A DNA stretch of 58,525 bases, from contig RECD01000202.1 in NCBI GenBank assembly GCA_007694185.1, forward strand, positions 1 through 58,525. The letters run 5' to 3'. Shown here one piece after another: positions 49,738-58,334 of the stretch. The first letter of the stretch is position 1. Each line of letters begins with the position of its first letter. The notes under the pieces were generated by a model. It did no database searches. It was not told the origin of the DNA and worked only from the letters and a program-made list of their open reading frames with translations. The position numbers were made by a program, and so were the translations under genes. The DNA comes from Planctomycetaceae bacterium (lineage in GTDB: Bacteria > Planctomycetota > Planctomycetia > Pirellulales > Pirellulaceae).

Positions 49738-50567
49738 GCCGTTACCCCCGCCGACAGAATCCGATCGATCGGGAACGGCTTGGTCAGCACCTCGCTGATG
49801 CCGCTGGCATACGCTTCCCGCAAATCCTCCGCAGTAGGCTGCCACGCCAACCAAACGTGCCGACGCGAAAGCCCCGCGGGCAACGCCGTGCTCGTCGCCT
49901 CCAATCGCTCTTGCCACACCTCCGCCGTGGCCGGCGGGGCGATCGAATCGTCCCACAAAATCGTGTCGAATCCGGCATGCAACGCGGGCAGAAAACGTCG
50001 CTGCCAGGCGACGGGCAATCCGGAGGTCAAACCGAGTTCCAGCAGCGGTTCGGCAAACTCATATCGATCGCACAAAACCAACAAGCCTCGCGGCATTCCC
50101 GCTGTGACCACCCCTGCCCGCGGCCGTCCCGATCTACTCGACCCCATTCCCAAATCACCCGCAGGCGGTGACAGACAGGGCCCCAACCACTCGGGAAACA
50201 ATTCCCGCCACCGACTGAATCGCAGCGTCCGACCAACCGGTCCCGGGACACTCCCCCCAGGCCATGGCATACCCGTGCGGGCCTCGCCGTCACAGAGGCT
50301 GCCGAGCAATGCGAGCGTTTCGCATTCCTGAGATTCCAAATACCGGTTGACGAACAACGACCAAGCCCGCGTCGAGGGACCCCAGCGGAACGGTCGCGAA
50401 AAAATCACCCGCCGGACATGTCCCGCCGGTCGCAGCGTCGCCGATCGAACACTCCCCCGGACCGCGATTTGACCCACACCCCGGCGACATGCTCGGAAGA
50501 TCTCCGAGAACTCGGGATGCCGGGTGGGGCCGATCCACAGCAGCGTGGCGGGTTGCTCGGCAATCAC
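49665..50567 (-). CDS. Protein with degenerate receiver-like C-terminal domain
   Basis: 300 residues, no homology recognised in the N-terminal half. Residues about 155-275 resemble a response-regulator receiver: acidic LCDRYEF at the first strand, GFDTILWDDS at the phosphoacceptor-strand position, then HVWLAWQPTAEDLREAYASG and ISEVLTKPF, matching the conserved Lys-Pro of receivers. There is no DNA-binding domain. GTG start; only 3 bases separate it from the stop of the upstream HTH-EIIA gene, so the two form an operon. Its end overlaps the convergent oxidoreductase gene by 73 bases. It may be a phospho-independent signalling partner. Confidence 0.6.
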   Translation of the reverse strand: MIAEQPATLLWIGPTRHPEFSEIFRACRRGVGQIAVRGSVRSATLRPAGHVRRVIFSRPFRWGPSTRAWSLFVNRYLESQECETLALLGSLCDGEARTGMPWPGGSVPGPVGRTLRFSRWRELFPEWLGPCLSPPAGDLGMGSSRSGRPRAGVVTAGMPRGLLVLCDRYEFAEPLLELGLTSGLPVAWQRRFLPALHAGFDTILWDDSIAPPATAEVWQERLEATSTALPAGLSRRHVWLAWQPTAEDLREAYASGISEVLTKPFPIDRILSAGVTAQVAAASDAGAESGRAASSMKSVR

Positions 50568-50570
50568 GGC

Positions 50571-51272
50571 TCAACTCTCGGTCAAGGGCTGCTCGGCTTC
50601 CAACAACAACGCGTGGGCTGCCGCGGGCCCGGAACACTCCCGCAGGCTTTCGAGAAACCCGGGTGACCCAAGCATCCGGCTGAGCCGCGCCAAAATCCGC
50701 AGGTGAACCGCATCGTCAAAGGAGCAAATCAGGAAAAAGATGTCTGTCAAATGCCCGGATGACGAAAACGATAACGGTTGCGGAGCGATCCCCAAAGCGA
50801 TCACCGAATCCGACAAGATCGATGCCTGCGGCCGACGCGGGTGCAATAACGCCACGCCGTTGTCCAGCGCCGTGGGATGCAGATCTTCACGAGCTTGAAC
50901 CGCTTCTGCCATCGCCACCGCGTCCCACATCAGCCCCCCGTGGGTTGCCAATTGACACATGTCGCGGATCGCCGAGCCACGCGTTCGCGAATTGAGTGGC
51001 ACCGCGATCCGCTCGGGTGGACAAAAATCGGCGATCGACCAGAGCGGGTGCGCCGGTTCTGCACGGTGAAAAGCCGCTTCAAACTTGACCAACTGCTGCT
51101 CGTCGCTGATCCCGATCCGGGCCTCCAGCCAATGATGGATCTCGGCTTCCGAAAAACGGAACTCGCCACCGACCCGACGAGCCGGCAACTTGTCCTGCTT
51201 GACAAGCTTCAACACCTGATCGGGGGTGATGTGCAGGTAGGCGGCCAATGCCGCGATGTCAAAATCTTCCAC
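50571..51272 (-). CDS. Excisionase-type HTH fused to PTS EIIA (PtsN-like) domain
   Basis: 233 residues from GTG 51272 (GGAG 5 bases upstream). Residues 1-55 form a MerR/excisionase-type helix-turn-helix (IAALAAYLHITPDQVLKLVK, RRVGGEFRFSEAEIHHWLEA). Residues about 85-225 match PTS EIIA-2/PtsN: RGSAIRDMCQLATHGGLMWD and DLHPTALDNGVALLHPRRP, with His144 in the phosphorylation-site position. EIIA-Ntr proteins take phosphate from NPr and control enzymes or transporters. A fusion to DNA-binding HTH suggests direct transcriptional control. No sugar-transport EIIB/EIIC is nearby. A longer form from 51521 would cover the divergent promoter and is rejected. Confidence 0.83.
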   Translation of the reverse strand: MEDFDIAALAAYLHITPDQVLKLVKQDKLPARRVGGEFRFSEAEIHHWLEARIGISDEQQLVKFEAAFHRAEPAHPLWSIADFCPPERIAVPLNSRTRGSAIRDMCQLATHGGLMWDAVAMAEAVQAREDLHPTALDNGVALLHPRRPQASILSDSVIALGIAPQPLSFSSSGHLTDIFFLICSFDDAVHLRILARLSRMLGSPGFLESLRECSGPAAAHALLLEAEQPLTES

Positions 51273-51384
51273 AAAAACTCCGCGGACTGGGAAGCCTGGG
51301 TGAGCGGGGTTGGCGACGCATGTCGTGACGGTTGAGCGTGTCGCCCTGTATACGCCAAATCCGTGAAGAATTCGAGTGGCACGC

Positions 51385-51413
51385 TTGCTTGCGGTGTTGC
51401 CAACCCTGATAAT
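51385..51413 (+). promoter_or_regulatory. Candidate sigma-70-type promoter
   Basis: TTGCTT (51385-51390), a 17-base spacer, and GATAAT (51408-51413), followed about 50 bases later by the gene for a secreted CYRC protein. The fit to the housekeeping consensus is good and the position suits that gene. Confidence 0.55.
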
Positions 51414-51462
51414 CAGGTGTCGATTTTCGACAAGGTAATCCCTCACTTCAGGAGAAGTTCGT

Positions 51463-52023
51463 ATGTCTCGATTGTTTTTGGGCACCGTGTTGTCCGCCGC
51501 TTTGGTCGCCGGATTCGTCACTGCCGCAGATACCGCGACCGACGGTCTGAAGCAGGGTGATCCGATCGGGGCGTTCTACGTCACCAAGGTCGCCGGTGCA
51601 TCGGAAGATGGTGTCAAAGTCGGCCAAGAACTCTGCTATCGCTGCAAGTATGGCCAACGCCCGATGGTGATGGTGTTCACCCGCAAGTCGAGCGACAAGG
51701 TCAACCAACTGATCGCCGAACTCGACAAGGCCGTCGCCGAAAATTCGGATGCCCAACTCCGCGGTTTCGTGACCGTCATGGGCGAAGACCAGGCCGCGCT
51801 CAAGTCGACCGCGAAGCAGATCGTGGATGATTCGAAGGCTAAGATGATCCCGGTCGCCGTCTCAGACAGCCCCAACGGTCCGGCCAACTATCGGCTCAAC
51901 CCCGATGCCGAAGTGACCGTCATCGTGGCGACCGAAAGCCAAGTGGTGGCCTCGCACTCGTTCACCGCCGACGCCGTCGACGTCGCCGCCGTGATCAAGG
52001 AAGTCCGCCAAGCGATCAACTGA
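51463..52023 (+). CDS. Secreted protein with CYRC redox motif
   Basis: 186 residues with a clean signal peptide (LFLGTVLSAALVAGFVTAA). The mature protein has a CxxC motif, ELCYRCKYG, followed by RPMVMVFTRK, which suggests a thioredoxin- or peroxiredoxin-like fold, though the usual family motifs beyond CxxC are not clear. The conserved-looking end VTVIVATESQVVASHSF fits an alpha/beta fold. AGGAG lies 8 bases before the ATG. A promoter (51385-51413) and a strong intrinsic terminator (52113-52148) flank it, so it is probably a single-gene unit and well expressed. Confidence 0.85.
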   Translation: MSRLFLGTVLSAALVAGFVTAADTATDGLKQGDPIGAFYVTKVAGASEDGVKVGQELCYRCKYGQRPMVMVFTRKSSDKVNQLIAELDKAVAENSDAQLRGFVTVMGEDQAALKSTAKQIVDDSKAKMIPVAVSDSPNGPANYRLNPDAEVTVIVATESQVVASHSFTADAVDVAAVIKEVRQAIN

Positions 52024-52112
52024 TCGCCCAACCCGCTGACCGCGACGATCTCGCAAATCGCTGGCCGCGTCCTCGGATGTCGGTCTCGGTCGAATTGATC
52101 GCGCACCGCTTG

Positions 52113-52148
52113 CGGACGGCCCGACTTCTTCGGGCCGTCCGTTTTTTT
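52113..52148 (+). terminator. Rho-independent terminator
   Basis: A 12-base stem (CGGACGGCCCGA / TCGGGCCGTCCG) with a 5-base CTTCT loop followed by seven T. It lies 90 bases after the secreted CYRC gene. Confidence 0.92.
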
Positions 52149-52275
52149 GCGTTTCAAGACGAACCCACTGCACCGATCGAGCAGACCTTCCCCTACCGCT
52201 TTTCAACCGCTTTTCAGCTCGCGAACCGCTCTTCAGCTCGCGGGTTGCACCAACCGATGGCCGACCTCCGGTCTG

Positions 52276-53076
52276 TCAGTGCCGGCCATGCCAAGCCGGG
52301 TCGTTGTAACGCTCGGCCAACAATCGCTCAGTCAATTCCCTCGGCCACTCCCTCGGCGGTGCGATCGCGTTGAATCCTTCCGCCAAATCTTCGGTCAACC
52401 GTGCCGGGTCGAGTTCCACGTTGGTGACGAAATCGAGGTGGTCGCGGCCGCCGCGATAATCGGGTTGCCGAGGTGGCGTTCTTAAGCAGCGTTGCAACCT
52501 GCCCAAATCCGCCGCGTGCAGGATCGTGCCGTGATAGAGCAGATGATCGCGAGCGATCCGCAAGCTATTGCCGGAAAACTTGCGTCCGGCGAGCGTTAAG
52601 TCACACGTCCCCTGCCAGCGCACCCCGGAGACTTGGCACGAGACCGCCTTCAGCAAACGGCTCATCACCCAAGCGTGCGCCGCATCGACCCGCCTTAAAT
52701 CAGCCCGGCGGCGCAAGTCCAAAACGAGGCTGTACATCAAGCAGCCCGGACCGCCGACGATCGCCGCACCACCACTGCAACGTCGCAAAACCGGAATCCC
52801 CTCCCGGTCGCAATATTCCCGATCGACCTCCACGTCCCGCTTCGACCCCCGACCGATCACCACGACCGACGAAGCGAACGACCAAATCCGCAACGCCTCC
52901 CGAGAAGCGGGGGCCTCTTCCGCCTCCACCAACAACGCCTCATCCAACGCCAATTCCGCCGCAGGACTCCCGAGCGACAATTCCAGGCGGCTCAAGGCGA
53001 ACGAATCCCCCTCGGCACCGTTTGCCTGCATCCCGTCGCCACGCTCTTCTCCCCCAACTGTCTCGCCTCCGAACAT
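52276..53076 (-). CDS. Lipoate-protein ligase / octanoyltransferase family protein
   Basis: 266 residues of the biotin/lipoate A-B ligase fold. Family landmarks: IWSFASSVVVIGRGSKRDVE, the substrate loop RRCSGGAAIVGGPGCLMYSL, and GTCDLTLAGRKFSGNSLRIA with the lysine that binds the lipoyl-AMP carbonyl, then HGTIL. It attaches lipoate or octanoate to carrier domains; whether ligase or transferase is not decidable here. ATG 53076 is preferred over the adjoining GTG 53079. The 251 bases upstream are AT-rich (including an inverted repeat around 53183-53202) and hold no gene. Confidence 0.88.
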   Translation of the reverse strand: MFGGETVGGEERGDGMQANGAEGDSFALSRLELSLGSPAAELALDEALLVEAEEAPASREALRIWSFASSVVVIGRGSKRDVEVDREYCDREGIPVLRRCSGGAAIVGGPGCLMYSLVLDLRRRADLRRVDAAHAWVMSRLLKAVSCQVSGVRWQGTCDLTLAGRKFSGNSLRIARDHLLYHGTILHAADLGRLQRCLRTPPRQPDYRGGRDHLDFVTNVELDPARLTEDLAEGFNAIAPPREWPRELTERLLAERYNDPAWHGRH

Positions 53077-53330
53077 CACTCACCAACCCCCGGAACGTAT
53101 CCTCGTGTTGTTAAAACGCGACGGTTGTAGCGTCAATCAAGCAAACGGGGAAAGATGGCAAAAACACGCCGCCACCGGCACAGGAAAAACGTAATTTTTT
53201 CCGGTTTTTACTTAATTTTTGCTTCCTCCCTTCTTATTCTGGATTGTGGAATACGGGTGCAGCGCCTCGTCTCTACGGACGAGCGAACGGAGTCCCCGCA
53301 GGCAGTTTCCCGCACCTTTGGGTAAGCATC

Positions 53331-55313
53331 ATGACACGGCACATCAGAATGAACTCGCGGCAATCGGTTCGCGTTCCCAGCAGAAATCGGTCAGCCGAAA
53401 CGTTTCGCAGCGGAACCCGCCAGCGGCTTCGCGCGCGTCTGGCCCGGTGGATCTCTGGCAGCCCTGTCCAATCGGTGTTGGCCTGGGTGGTTGTCGGCAC
53501 CGTCGGGCTGAGCGCCTGGGCGGCCGGTGTAGCGACCGCGCAAGACGCTTGCTGCTTTCAACCCGCTTATCGGTTGCAGTGCGACACGGTGATGCAACCG
53601 CAGACGGTGCAACGATTCCGGATCGCTCACGAAACGGAGATGGTAGAGGAGGAAATCGTCTCGCTCCGTCCGGTACTCCGTACCCGGACCGAAGAACGCG
53701 AAGTGCGAGTGGCGCGTCCCGTCGTCGAAACGAACTACCGCGAAGAACGCTACACGATTCAGCGGCCGGTGATCGAAACCTCGTACCGCGACGAGGAATA
53801 CACCGAAACCCGCTACGTGACCGAAACGTCCGAGCGTGAGGAACGGGTGACCTCCTTCCGCCCGGTCACCGAAACCCAAATGCACCAGCAGCGGCACGTC
53901 GTCCAACGTCCGGTGGTCGAGACCCAATTCCAGACCCGGCAACACGTCGTCCAGCGCCCGGTGGTCGAGACCCAATTCCAGACCCAACAGCATGTCGTCC
54001 AGCGTCCCGTCGTCGAGACCCAGTTCCAGACCCAACAACACATCGTTCAGCGGCCGGTGACCACGATTCAAAACCAGACGGTCGACCGCGGCGGGTTTGT
54101 CAATCAACAGTTCATCCAACCCGGTCAGACGACTTTCGGGCTGCAGTGGATGCCGCGTGCCGTGCAAACGACCGGCCCGCTGGGGATTTTTAGCATCAAC
54201 CGCGGCGCGGCCGTTTGGACCCCCCAGGTGACCCCGCCCACCATCACCAACCAAACGGTCTATCAGCCGAATTGGGTGAACCAGCAGGTCGCCCAGACGT
54301 CGTTCGTTCCCGAGGTGCAGCAGCAGCAAGTCCCCGTCCAGGTGATGCGGATGCACACCGAAACGGTCAGCCAGCAGGTTCCCATCCAAGTCACGCGGAT
54401 GCAATCCGAAACGGTGACCGAGCAGGTTCCCGTTCAGGTGACGCGGATGCAGTCCGAAGTCGTGTCGCAGGACATTCCCGTGACGACGACCCGGATGGAA
54501 CCGGTGGTCGAGATCCGCAAGGTCCCGGTCACCGTCCAACGACCCGTGACCGAAACGAAAACCCGCCGCGTGCCCATCCAGCAACAACGTTGGGTCAGCG
54601 AAGAGCAGGTTCGTCGGGTCCCCGTGACGACCACCCGCATCGAATACGAAACCCGCAAGGAACCAGTCGAGGTCAAGTACTTCGAGCAGGAACGGGTGGT
54701 CCAAAAGGTCCGTCGCCCCGTGACCCGCCAGATCTATGTCCCCTACACCGAAACGGTGATGGTCCCCCGGCAAGTGGTCCAACGGGCCCCGCTGAGCTAC
54801 TACGACCCGTTCTCGTCAGCGATCGTCAGCGGTTATTCCACACTCGAATCGACCACGATCGCCCCCGCGTCCGCGGCACCAGCTCCTCCCAGCCCCCCAA
54901 CGACCTCGAACGGGGCGTCCTCCACGACGCCACCGAGCGATTCGGTCTACAGCCAAAGGCCGGAAGTGAATGGTGACCAAACGCCGTCCGGTGCCGACTC
55001 GAAAGCGACTGACGACGCCGACGAAAAACTCGGACCTTCCGTGCTGTCAGGCCCCGAGAACGCGGACGACTCCCCACGACCTCGCCTCCAGGGCGTCGAA
55101 ACTTCCAGTCCCTCCGATCGCGACAATGACACCCTGCTGCCGCCGCGAGGCGCAGACGATTCGCAAAACGGCGATCAGCCCAACGGGACCGGGACCGAAT
55201 CGAATGGTGGTGCAAAGCCGAGCGATCAAGACGAAGTCGACCAACCGTTGCTCGAAGCCAACAGCGCCACCTACCGCATCCGCTACCGGCCGCAATACTC
55301 CCGCAGCCTCTGA
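53331..55313 (+). CDS. Secreted YTV-like repeat protein
   Basis: About 660 residues. Export segment SVLAWVVVGTVGLSAWAAGV, then dozens of short repeats with alternating basic, Val and Glu/Gln residues: first ETYREERYTIQRPVIET-like units, then four near-identical HVVQRPVVETQFQTQQ units (53895-54086), later VPVQVTRMQSETVTEQ units of 16 residues and RRVPIQQQRWVSEEQVRRVP. This resembles the YTV-motif proteins of planctomycetes, which have been linked to the cell wall proteome. The C-terminal 160 residues are Ser/Asp/Pro-rich and ordered poorly. Few cysteines (DACCF near the mature start). Start 53331 is chosen over 53244 because of the signal segment. Confidence 0.82.
   Translation: MTRHIRMNSRQSVRVPSRNRSAETFRSGTRQRLRARLARWISGSPVQSVLAWVVVGTVGLSAWAAGVATAQDACCFQPAYRLQCDTVMQPQTVQRFRIAHETEMVEEEIVSLRPVLRTRTEEREVRVARPVVETNYREERYTIQRPVIETSYRDEEYTETRYVTETSEREERVTSFRPVTETQMHQQRHVVQRPVVETQFQTRQHVVQRPVVETQFQTQQHVVQRPVVETQFQTQQHIVQRPVTTIQNQTVDRGGFVNQQFIQPGQTTFGLQWMPRAVQTTGPLGIFSINRGAAVWTPQVTPPTITNQTVYQPNWVNQQVAQTSFVPEVQQQQVPVQVMRMHTETVSQQVPIQVTRMQSETVTEQVPVQVTRMQSEVVSQDIPVTTTRMEPVVEIRKVPVTVQRPVTETKTRRVPIQQQRWVSEEQVRRVPVTTTRIEYETRKEPVEVKYFEQERVVQKVRRPVTRQIYVPYTETVMVPRQVVQRAPLSYYDPFSSAIVSGYSTLESTTIAPASAAPAPPSPPTTSNGASSTTPPSDSVYSQRPEVNGDQTPSGADSKATDDADEKLGPSVLSGPENADDSPRPRLQGVETSSPSDRDNDTLLPPRGADDSQNGDQPNGTGTESNGGAKPSDQDEVDQPLLEANSATYRIRYRPQYSRSL
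53895..54086. repeat. 48-bp tandem repeat in the YTV-like gene
   Basis: Four units starting at 53895, 53943, 53991 and 54039, each encoding a variant of HVVQRPVVETQFQTQQ. The first three are nearly identical at DNA level; the last is diverged. They are in frame. Confidence 0.92.
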
Positions 55314-55789
55314 TCGACGCTCCCCAACCGATCCGGCACAACTCCTTCACGGGCACTCAACCCAAAACGCGCCACGCATCGCTGATGGTCATTTCTGTTT
55401 AGGAGTGCCCGCACTCCGTCGAGCGGTTCGGATTTGATCCGTCGAAGGATCGGCTCGCCAGCTGATCGACTCGGCTTTTTACTCGGGTCGTCCTTCAGCC
55501 TTTCGAAGCTAGCAAACCGAGACCACCCGCCAGTTCGCAATTGCCCAGTGAACTCGGCTTCCCGGAACGATCAGGAAGCTGAAAAATATTTGGGTCACCT
55601 CAGAAAATGCGACGAAACCAAGCGTAGCTTCAAAGCCCTGGGTTTTGGTGTATTGGTTCAGCGGAACCTGCGATATCGGGAGCGGCATCTAGCGTTGTGG
55701 GAGAGCAAAAATGGGTTGGTTTCGTGCTTGCGGGGGCCAGCTCATCACTCCGGCAGCACGCTGAGGAATTCGCTGCACAGCCTGTACTT
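55314..55789. other. Intergenic region between convergent genes, no gene seen
   Basis: 476 bases. It includes a small hairpin, GGAGTGCCCGCACTCC (55402-55417), and a few short AT-rich patches. No tRNA, mobile element remnant or terminator with a T-tract is recognised. An open frame across 55434-55943 has no family resemblance and runs into the antiporter gene. Confidence 0.4.
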
Positions 55790-56944
55790 TCATGACCCTG
55801 AACCAGGTTTTCGGGGCACGCCAGCCGCGTCCGCGTCGGCTAGCTCGACGGTGGCAAGGTGGTCTCCCCTGACATGCCGGATGATCCCGAACACGATGGT
55901 CACCAGTGTCAGCGGCGCGATCACCCCGAGTAGCAGTTGCTGAAACGACCTTGCGGTATCGGCAGGCAACGTCGCGGTGATGATGATCGAGATGGTGTAC
56001 GCCACGTAGCAAGCCAGCAGCAGGCAGCCTTCCCAGCGATCGATCCGATGGCCCGTGAAGAAGATCGGCAGGCAGGCGATGGCGACGGCGATCATGACAG
56101 GGATGTCGAGCCACAGTGCGCTCTGCGAGACGGCAATCCCGGCGGGTGAGACCAGGCTCGCGATCCCCAGCACCCCCATGATGTTGAACAAGTTGCTGCC
56201 GACCACGTTCCCCACCGCAATGTCGCGTTCTCCACGAATCGCGGCGACAAGCGACGTGGCGACTTCGGGGAGTGACGTTCCGATCGCGACGATCGTCAGT
56301 CCGATCACCAATTCCGACACGCCGAGCCCCCGTGCGATGGTCGTCGCCCCGTCGACGAACCATCGTCCGCCGAGGACCAACAGCAACAGCCCGCCGACGA
56401 GCAACGCGGCGTTCACGAGATAGCCACTTGGATTAGCAGCAGCAGTCGTGACGCCGAATTCCGCCTCATATTCGGCGCGAATCGCCGCTTGTTCCCCGCG
56501 GCTCTTGACGATCGCCCAAAGCGTGTAAACGACCAAGCCGGTTGTCAGGGCCAACCCGTCGTATCGGCCGATGCTGCCATCCCATGCCAACAGGCCGACG
56601 GCGAGCGAAAGGCCGACCATCAGGGGAACGTCAAACCGGATCAGTTGTTGCGATACCCGCAGCGGGACGATCAACGCCGAGATCCCGAGAATGAACAGCA
56701 CGTTGAAGATGTTGCTCCCGAGAACATTTCCGATCGCCACGTCCGGCTGATCCGCCAGCGTGGACCGGATGCTGACCACCAGCTCTGGCGCACTTGTCCC
56801 GAACGCGACCACCGTCAAGCCGACGACCAGTGGCGAGATGCCGATCGCGACCGCCAACCGACTGGCCCCTCGGACGAGCAGTTCCGCGCCGAGGGTCAGG
56901 ATCCCGAGCCCCACAATCGACATCAGGCTCGCCATCATCAGCAT
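55790..56944 (-). CDS. Calcium/sodium antiporter of the CaCA family (YrbG-like)
   Basis: 384 residues with ten to eleven hydrophobic helices in two inverted halves. Each half has the cation-binding alpha motif: GTSAPELVVSIRS with NVLGSNIFNVLFILG in the first, and GTSLPEVATSLVAAIRGERD with NVVGSNLFNIMGVLG in the second. Family members exchange Ca2+ or K+ for Na+ or H+ across the inner membrane. The ATG at 56944 is chosen because GGAGG lies 8 bases before it; an upstream start at 56959 is less likely. An unknown gene lies 48 bases upstream on the same strand. Confidence 0.93.
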   Translation of the reverse strand: MLMMASLMSIVGLGILTLGAELLVRGASRLAVAIGISPLVVGLTVVAFGTSAPELVVSIRSTLADQPDVAIGNVLGSNIFNVLFILGISALIVPLRVSQQLIRFDVPLMVGLSLAVGLLAWDGSIGRYDGLALTTGLVVYTLWAIVKSRGEQAAIRAEYEAEFGVTTAAANPSGYLVNAALLVGGLLLLVLGGRWFVDGATTIARGLGVSELVIGLTIVAIGTSLPEVATSLVAAIRGERDIAVGNVVGSNLFNIMGVLGIASLVSPAGIAVSQSALWLDIPVMIAVAIACLPIFFTGHRIDRWEGCLLLACYVAYTISIIITATLPADTARSFQQLLLGVIAPLTLVTIVFGIIRHVRGDHLATVELADADAAGVPRKPGSGS

Positions 56945-56992
56945 GGATTCAACCTCCAATACCGCAAAGGAACAACCGCGCAGGCGCCTGCC

Positions 56993-57565
56993 TCAAGATA
57001 ACGCTTCATCTTCAAATTCACCCGGTTCGAAGTCGATCGGAACCGTACAACCTTTGGGTTCGATCTTGTTGATTCGAAAATCCCAGCGTTTGAAAAAACT
57101 GAGCGACCGCTCCCAACGCGCGATCGCCGCCAAGAGCTGACGAGTTCGCGGATCGCTTTGATCTGGCAGCGCACTCAGGACTTCCCGACATCCGCTGGGG
57201 ATCCCCGCCATCAGTAACGCGGTCGCGAAGTTGCGGCGGTAACGCAGCGGGACGTCGCTGCGTTCCCAAGTGCAGCCGGGTTTCAGGACAAGTGAGCGAA
57301 AAATTCGCAGCGCCTCAGCGACTTCCCCGGTTCGCAAATGACAAACGCCAAGGGCATCCATCGACCAGGCGTCGCGGCCACCCGCTTTCAACTTGGCGAT
57401 CATCGCGGCGTAGTCACGATTTCGGTCACACGCTTTCGCTTTGGCGGACGGGCCGGTCTGACCGACGACGGATAGGGAGGAATCGGCGTCCTGGCCGGTC
57501 GCGAGATGCTGGAATGCGGGCGACTGGTTGGCTGCGGGAACGGGAGAGGAAACAGAATTGGACAT
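56993..57565 (-). CDS. Hypothetical TPR-like protein
   Basis: 190 residues, cytoplasmic by appearance (no signal). A helical segment with TPR-like spacing is seen at ALGVCHLRTGEVAEALRIFR and NFATALLMAGIPSGCREVLS, each ending in a small residue turn. The N-terminal 45 residues look disordered. No specific function is recognised. It precedes the antiporter gene by 48 bases on the same strand. Confidence 0.6.
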   Translation of the reverse strand: MSNSVSSPVPAANQSPAFQHLATGQDADSSLSVVGQTGPSAKAKACDRNRDYAAMIAKLKAGGRDAWSMDALGVCHLRTGEVAEALRIFRSLVLKPGCTWERSDVPLRYRRNFATALLMAGIPSGCREVLSALPDQSDPRTRQLLAAIARWERSLSFFKRWDFRINKIEPKGCTVPIDFEPGEFEDEALS

Positions 57566-57684
57566 GTTCAGAATCCGGGTGGTGAAACGAAAGATCGTGC
57601 GCCGCGAACAGAACGGTTTCGAACGAAACCGTCAGGGTCGCGGGGCGAGAACAGGGAACCGAAGCGACAACCGAGGGGTCGCGG

Positions 57685-58107
57685 TTACACCTGCAAACGA
57701 ACTTCCCACACCTGAAGAGATGCCCAGAGCGAGCCGACGGATCGGCCAAACATTTGGCCAACAACGGGCTGACGGGCGAGCCCCAAGCAGTCACCACACA
57801 GGGCATACGGATAGCCCGGTTTGGTACCGTCAGGCGACTGGCGGGATCCGGTGGCATGCCAGGCGGGCGAGTCGAGTAACCGGGCAGCGTCATAGCGGTC
57901 GGCCGGCCGATCGCCATCCCTGTTTTCCAACGAATCGCCGGAAACGGCGCCGGAAGCGGCAACGGGCACTGCGGACGGGTCGGCAGCGGGCCAACTGACA
58001 CAGCAACTTACGAACAGACCGACTAGCGTCGACGCCAACGCGACCATCCGCCAATGATTTGGCGAACCGGTTCGAGCAAAACGCAAGGGTTCGACAGGTC
58101 GGAGCAT
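57685..58107 (-). CDS. Small exported protein, unknown
   Basis: 140 residues (or 120 from an inner ATG at 58047). A hydrophobic segment, MVALASTLVGLFVSCCVSW, looks like a signal or lipoprotein signal, with a cysteine pair near the cleavage site. The mature part is Gly/Asp-rich with another CxxC (ALCGDCLG). No homology recognised and no good ribosome binding site. The call rests on codon-consistent length and the signal segment, so it is tentative. Confidence 0.5.
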   Translation of the reverse strand: MLRPVEPLRFARTGSPNHWRMVALASTLVGLFVSCCVSWPAADPSAVPVAASGAVSGDSLENRDGDRPADRYDAARLLDSPAWHATGSRQSPDGTKPGYPYALCGDCLGLARQPVVGQMFGRSVGSLWASLQVWEVRLQV

Positions 58108-58334
58108 GTGGAATCGACGGGATACCCGCAGCAGCGATCGCGCAAAAGACGATCGCAGATGAGTATTTCAGGGCGGGTCAAAACGTCAAGAGCCAACGAA
58201 AAGATTTTAAGTCTCCGTTCGAACCTTCAAGATTTCGACAGCCACCGCCAAGCCCATCGCCATGATCGTCTCGGTCAGTGCCAGCCATTCGAGGCTGTCA
58301 TCGAGCCACGACCGGGCGGCAACGGAACCTCACC
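58108..58334. other. Upstream region of the last minus-strand gene, no gene seen
   Basis: An AT-richer patch (around 58195-58215, AACGAAAAGATTTTAAG) is the only promoter-like sequence. I see no RNA gene or protein-coding signal. Confidence 0.35.

Noticed and set aside
48553-49956. A 467-residue open frame opposite the phytoene-desaturase-like gene
   Set aside because: Antisense to conserved FAD-oxidoreductase sequence; no motifs.
53391-54782. A 463-residue His/Leu/Asp-rich repetitive frame opposite the YTV-like gene
   Set aside because: Its repeats are the reverse complement of the YTV-like repeats; there is no signal peptide or start signal.
55434-55943. A 169-residue open frame after the YTV-like gene
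   Set aside because: No homology, no start signal, and it overlaps the antisense end of the antiporter gene.
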